Shown piece after piece: positions 37,865 to 41,176 of a stretch of DNA of 41,176 bases. Within the stretch, counting starts at the first letter, position 1. Each line of letters starts with the position of its first letter. A model generated the notes under the pieces. That model was not told the DNA's origin and ran no database searches. It was given only the letters and a program-made list of their open reading frames with translations. Source of the DNA: a bacterium (GTDB taxonomy: Bacteria; Lernaellota; Lernaellaia; JACKCT01); the NCBI GenBank assembly GCA_019912885.1, contig JAIOHV010000102.1, positions 1 through 41,176 on the forward strand. Reading direction: 5' to 3'. A program made the position numbers and the translations under genes.

Positions 37865-39133
37865 ATGAAAATCTGCATCATCGGCGGCGGCAGCACATAC
37901 ACGCCGGAGGTCATCGACGGCCTGATCGGGCGCGCGGGCGCGCTCGGTCTTTCCGAAATCGTCCTGCAGGATATCGACAACACGCGGCTTGACGTCGTCG
38001 GTGAGTTTTCGCGGCGGATGGTGCGTCACGCGGGCGGCAAATTCGCGGTCACGACGACAAACGACCGGCGCGCCGCGATCGACGGCGCCGCGTTCGTGCT
38101 GACGCAGTTTCGCGTCGGCGGGCAGAAGGCGCGACACGAAGATATCAAGCTCGGTCTGCGTCACGGGCTTGTCGGCCAGGAGACGACCGGCGTCGGCGGC
38201 ATGGCCAAGGCGCTTCGCACGATCCCCGTCATTCTCGACATCTGCCGCGACGTCACCAAGGTCGCCCGGGACGCGTGGATCATCAATTTCACGAACCCGT
38301 CGGGCCTCATCACCGAGATGATCCTGAACCACACCGACGCCGAGCGGTGCGTCGGGCTTTGCAACGTGCCGATCGAAATGAAGATGAATATCGCCAAATA
38401 CCTCGGCATCGAGGAGTCGCGCGTGCGCATGGAGTCCGTCGGCCTGAACCACCTGGGGTGGGTGCGCCGCGTGGATGTGGACGGCGAGAACATCCTGCCG
38501 CGCGTCATGGAGGTGCTCGCAGGCGCCGATGGACCCAAAAACATCCCCGACCTGCAGATCGCGCCGGAGCTGCTGCATTCGCTTGGCGCGCTGCCGCTTT
38601 GGTACTGCCGCTATTTCTACAACACGGATTCCGTCATCGCGGAGTTGAAGTCGAAAACGAAAACGCGCGCCGAGGAGGTGATGGAGATCGAAAACGCGCT
38701 TCTTGCGAAGTACCGCGACGAGTCGGTCGTCACGAAGCCCGCGGAGCTCGACCAGCGGGGCGGCGCGTACTATTCCAAGATCGCCGTGGAACTGATCGAC
38801 GCGATCGTGCACGACACCGGCGCGGAGCACACCGTCAACACGCACAACGGCGGCGCGATGCCGGACCTGCCCGACGCGAGCGTGGTTGAGGTGCTGGCGA
38901 AGATCGACGCGAACGGCGCGCACACGATTCCCACCGCGCCGATGGAGCCGCACATCCGCGCGCTCGTGCAGTCGGTGAAGGCGTACGAGGAGCTGACGAT
39001 CGAGGCGGCGCTGAACAAGTCGTACGGCGCCGCGTTCCGCGCGCTGATCACGAACCCGCTGGGGCCGAAGGCGGAAAACGCGAAGGCGGTGCTGGACGAC
39101 ATTCTCGCGACGAACGGGTTGGAGTACGTCTGA
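37865..39133 (+). CDS. GH4 family 6-phospho-glycosidase
   Basis: 422 residues, ATG 37865 with GGGGGAG 3 nt upstream. It opens M-K-I-C-I-I-G-G-G-S-T-Y-T-P-E, the NAD-binding Rossmann motif of GH4, then I-N-F-T-N-P-S-G-L-I-T-E-M and V-G-L-C-N-V-P-I with the metal-ligand Cys, and E-S-V-G-L-N-H-L-G-W. GH4 enzymes use NAD and Mn2+ and cleave by oxidation-elimination. The sequence is nearest 6-phospho-beta-glucosidases by motif, but no PTS gene lies nearby; the linked gene encodes a GPH symporter, which does not phosphorylate. The substrate may therefore be phosphorylated by a separate kinase, or not phosphorylated. Cytoplasmic sugar catabolism. Confidence 0.9.
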   Translation: MKICIIGGGSTYTPEVIDGLIGRAGALGLSEIVLQDIDNTRLDVVGEFSRRMVRHAGGKFAVTTTNDRRAAIDGAAFVLTQFRVGGQKARHEDIKLGLRHGLVGQETTGVGGMAKALRTIPVILDICRDVTKVARDAWIINFTNPSGLITEMILNHTDAERCVGLCNVPIEMKMNIAKYLGIEESRVRMESVGLNHLGWVRRVDVDGENILPRVMEVLAGADGPKNIPDLQIAPELLHSLGALPLWYCRYFYNTDSVIAELKSKTKTRAEEVMEIENALLAKYRDESVVTKPAELDQRGGAYYSKIAVELIDAIVHDTGAEHTVNTHNGGAMPDLPDASVVEVLAKIDANGAHTIPTAPMEPHIRALVQSVKAYEELTIEAALNKSYGAAFRALITNPLGPKAENAKAVLDDILATNGLEYV

Positions 39134-39138
39134 GAAAT

Positions 39139-39169
39139 AGTCTGGAAGTCTGGAAGTCTGGAAGTCTGA
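39139..39169. repeat. Octamer array (TCTGGAAG)
   Basis: Three exact TCTGGAAG units plus a partial, starting 5 nt after the GH4 stop. Confidence 0.85.
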
Positions 39170-39186
39170 AAAATCATCGCAACAAG

Positions 39187-39356
39187 CCTGGGAGCGCAGG
39201 CGTCCCGCCTGCTTCGAGCGCGACTCCCTGGGACCGCAGGTGTCCTCACCTGCTTCGTAAAAAAGTTCCGCCATCCCGACACGCCCCCAAATACCACGCC
39301 CCCCGTCGACACCGCGCGGCGACTCCCTGGGACCGCAGGTGTCCTCACCTGCTTCG
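39187..39356 (+). repeat. Three CCTGGGA hairpins between GH4 and the symporter
   Basis: 39187-39216 (GCAGGCG-TCC-CGCCTGC), 39227-39257 and 39326-39356 (both GCAGGTG-TCCT-CACCTGC), each with CCTGGGA before and TTCG after. The spacer 39258-39325 has CCCGACACGCCCCCAAAT. The gap 39134-39471 holds no gene. Confidence 0.87.
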
Positions 39357-39471
39357 AATGCGATGTCGCGTTTCCCAACAGCCGGCCCACGACGCACGCG
39401 GGGCGGCTATCAACTCTTTGCGTCCCTTGTGCTAGCGTTCCCCGATTTCGCGTGCATACCCAGGGGCAACC

Positions 39472-40980
39472 ATGACCGACGGCGACGTGCGGCCGGAGCT
39501 TGATCACGAGAACGGGCGCAAGCTCTCGTTCGCGGAGATGTTCACGTACTCGTTCGGCGAGCTTGGCGTATCGTTGTCGCCGGCGATCGTCGCGGGCTGG
39601 CTGATCTATTTCTACACCGGCCGCATGGCCGACGCCGGCTCCGCGGCCGTGCCAATGACCGGCATCGTCCTGACGCAACAGGCGCCGATGTTCCTCGTCT
39701 CCGCGTGGGGAATCGCGTTCCTCGGCCTGTTCGGGCGGCTTGTCGACTCGATTGCCGATCCGCTGGTCGGCTACTACTCCGACAAGTGGCGCTTCAAGCG
39801 CGGCCGGCGCATACCCTGGGTGCTCTGGGGCACGCCGCTTCTCGCGCTGTTTTCAATCCTCATCTGGATGCCGCCGGAGTCCGGCGGAATCGGCACGGTG
39901 TGGTTCAATGTCGGACCGCTCGCGGTGACGCCGAACTTTTTGTGGATCGCGTTCATGCTGTCGGGCTTCTGGTTTTTCTACACGGTGGTCGTCGCGCCGT
40001 ACCTCGCGCTGCTGCCGGAGATCACGCCGTTTAACCGCGAGCGTATCCGCGTCTCGGAGGCGATGGCGTATCAGGACGTCGTGGCGATGGTCATCGGCAC
40101 GATCGGGCTCGGCGCGATCCTCGAGGCGTTCGGCGCGGGGCTGACGATCGGCCCGATCACGCTCGACAACGGCTACGAGGTCGCGGGCATTATCCTGGCC
40201 GTCATCTTCACGCTTTGCTTTTTCATTTCCATCTCGCTGGTGCGCGAAACGGAGTGGAGCGCGTCGAAGGCGGTGCCGTTCAAGTTCCTTCAGGCGATGA
40301 TCGAATCGATCAAGAACCCGGCGTTTCCGCCCTACGTCATCTCCGTCTCGTTCCTGCGCCTGGGGATCGACATCGTCGTCGCGCTGATCCCGTTCATGGT
40401 CATCAACGTCATGGGATTCGGCGAGGGCCTCGCGGGCGGGTTGCAGGGCGTCATCGTCATCGCCGCGGCCGTTCTGTTTCCGCTTGTCTCGAAACTCGCG
40501 GCCAGGCACGGAAAAAAGAAGATCTTCTCCATCGGCCTCGCCGGCTTCGGGTTCGGGCTCGTGATGCTCTCGTCGTTTTATCACGCGCCGTTCATCGGCT
40601 GGATCGTGTCCTTCGTGGCGAGCCTGTTCGGCGCTCCGCTCTCGAATTCATGGATCATGTTCGCGCATTGCCTGGGCGTCATGTTCCTCATCTCGTTCCC
40701 CATCGCGACCGCGCTCGTTTTGCCGCGCCCGATCTATGCCGACGTCATGGACCACGACGAGAAGCTCACCGGCTACCGGCGCGAGGCCATGTACAACGGC
40801 ATGGAAGGGCTGATCACCAAGTTCGCCGCGGGAATGGCCGCCTTCATCGTGCCGCTGCTCAACCAATACCTCGGCATCACCGCCGAGCGCCCGTGGGGCG
40901 GCGTCGCCGGCGGTCTCATCGGCGGCGTCATGCTGTTTCTCGCGTGGTGGGCGTTCAAATATTACCGGATCGAGACGTAG
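39472..40980 (+). CDS. GPH-family (MelB-like) sugar:cation symporter
   Basis: 502 residues from ATG 39472. About 12 membrane helices. The GPH signature is clear after helix 2: V-D-S-I-A-D-P-L-V-G-Y-Y-S-D-K-W-R-F-K-R-G-R with two Asp four residues apart, matching the cation-binding Asp55/Asp59 of MelB, and R-R-I-P-W-V-L-W-G after it. It should import a glycoside, pentoside or hexuronide with Na+ or H+. With the upstream GH4 it forms a likely sugar-use pair, although 338 bp of repeats separate them and they may have separate promoters. A ~40-residue hydrophobic insertion around V-P-M-T-G-I-V-L-T-Q is longer than in MelB. Confidence 0.88.
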   Translation: MTDGDVRPELDHENGRKLSFAEMFTYSFGELGVSLSPAIVAGWLIYFYTGRMADAGSAAVPMTGIVLTQQAPMFLVSAWGIAFLGLFGRLVDSIADPLVGYYSDKWRFKRGRRIPWVLWGTPLLALFSILIWMPPESGGIGTVWFNVGPLAVTPNFLWIAFMLSGFWFFYTVVVAPYLALLPEITPFNRERIRVSEAMAYQDVVAMVIGTIGLGAILEAFGAGLTIGPITLDNGYEVAGIILAVIFTLCFFISISLVRETEWSASKAVPFKFLQAMIESIKNPAFPPYVISVSFLRLGIDIVVALIPFMVINVMGFGEGLAGGLQGVIVIAAAVLFPLVSKLAARHGKKKIFSIGLAGFGFGLVMLSSFYHAPFIGWIVSFVASLFGAPLSNSWIMFAHCLGVMFLISFPIATALVLPRPIYADVMDHDEKLTGYRREAMYNGMEGLITKFAAGMAAFIVPLLNQYLGITAERPWGGVAGGLIGGVMLFLAWWAFKYYRIET

Positions 40981-40989
40981 TCGAGAGGC

Positions 40990-41176
40990 GCACCGCATTT
41001 GCGATGTCAGGCCCGCAAACGCAGGCCCCCGCCCCGAGCGGGGCCGGAGTGCGCGGTCGGCACCGCATTTGCGATGTCAGGGCCGCAAACGCAGGCCCCC
41101 GCTCCGAGCGGGGCCGGAGTGCGCGGTCGGCACCGCGTTCGCGATGTCAGGGCCGCAAACGCAGGCCCCCGCTCCG
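40990..41176. repeat. 70-bp tandem repeat, 2.7 copies, cut by window end
   Basis: Units start at 40990, 41060 and 41130 (GCACCGCATTTGCGATGTCAG, then GCAAACGCAGGCCCCCGC, CCCCG-AG-CGGGG hairpin and GGAGTGCGCGGTC). Copies 1 and 2 differ at a few positions only. Related, inverted copies lie at 2983-3106. Confidence 0.9.

Overview
The window reads as a stretch of chromosome from a GC-rich Gram-negative bacterium. The Gram-negative call rests on an outer-membrane porin, a SurA-like periplasmic protein, lipoprotein signal peptides and many Sec signals. The coding style is distinctive: secreted proteins carry long Asp-rich spacers (GAC/GAT repeats), and intergenic DNA is packed with short structured repeats. 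From memory, this combination resembles uncultivated Deltaproteobacteria-like lineages (Myxococcota, Ca. Lernaellota), but no marker here fixes the taxonomy.

Layout. 1-9.1 kb (mostly minus strand): end of a DUF2723 membrane protein, a GH92 alpha-mannosidase lipoprotein, a neutral-ceramidase lipoprotein, then a two-gene unit of fatty acid desaturase plus a second ceramidase-fold protein. 9.1-12.1 kb: lon with a strong terminator. 12.3-13.2 kb: a PIN-domain toxin overlapping an OB-like partner (candidate toxin-antitoxin pair). 13.4-18.0 kb: transglutaminase-like protein, RibD/DHFR-family reductase, and an FG-GAP propeller lipoprotein with Thr-rich and Asp-rich tails. 18.1-22.4 kb (minus): small HTH plus membrane coiled-coil pair, SGNH hydrolase, SurA-like protein, tRNA-Cys(GCA), four-helix-bundle protein, START-like protein. 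22.4-29.1 kb (plus): an eight-gene iron operon, fur / Com-like zinc ribbon / feoA / feoB / Cys-rich FeoB partner / 4-TM protein / FMN-binding protein / porin. 29.4-31.6 kb: two Asp-rich secreted proteins bounded by good terminators. 32.0-35.7 kb: thyX, a second four-helix-bundle gene and glmS. 35.9-41.2 kb: small DUF3892-like protein, saccharopine-dehydrogenase-like protein, GH4 glycosidase, GPH sugar symporter and a 70-bp tandem repeat at the window edge.

The most unusual content is the repeat landscape. (i) A hairpin family with architecture stem-GA-2bp-GNNA-2bp-GA-stem, i.e. tandem sheared G.A pairs under a small loop, with compensatory changes between copies. (ii) A CCTGGGA-headed hairpin superfamily whose stems differ between copies but always re-pair. 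(iii) 7-, 8- and 9-bp-period tandem arrays that mostly sit just downstream of stop codons; the 9-bp family (ATGGACNNN) also forms large inverted pairs round a shared ~70-bp core. Some repeats supply start codons, signal-peptide residues or stop codons of real genes. The most interesting protein system is the extended Feo operon, which looks like a flavin-linked ferric-reduction and ferrous-uptake unit spanning both membranes.
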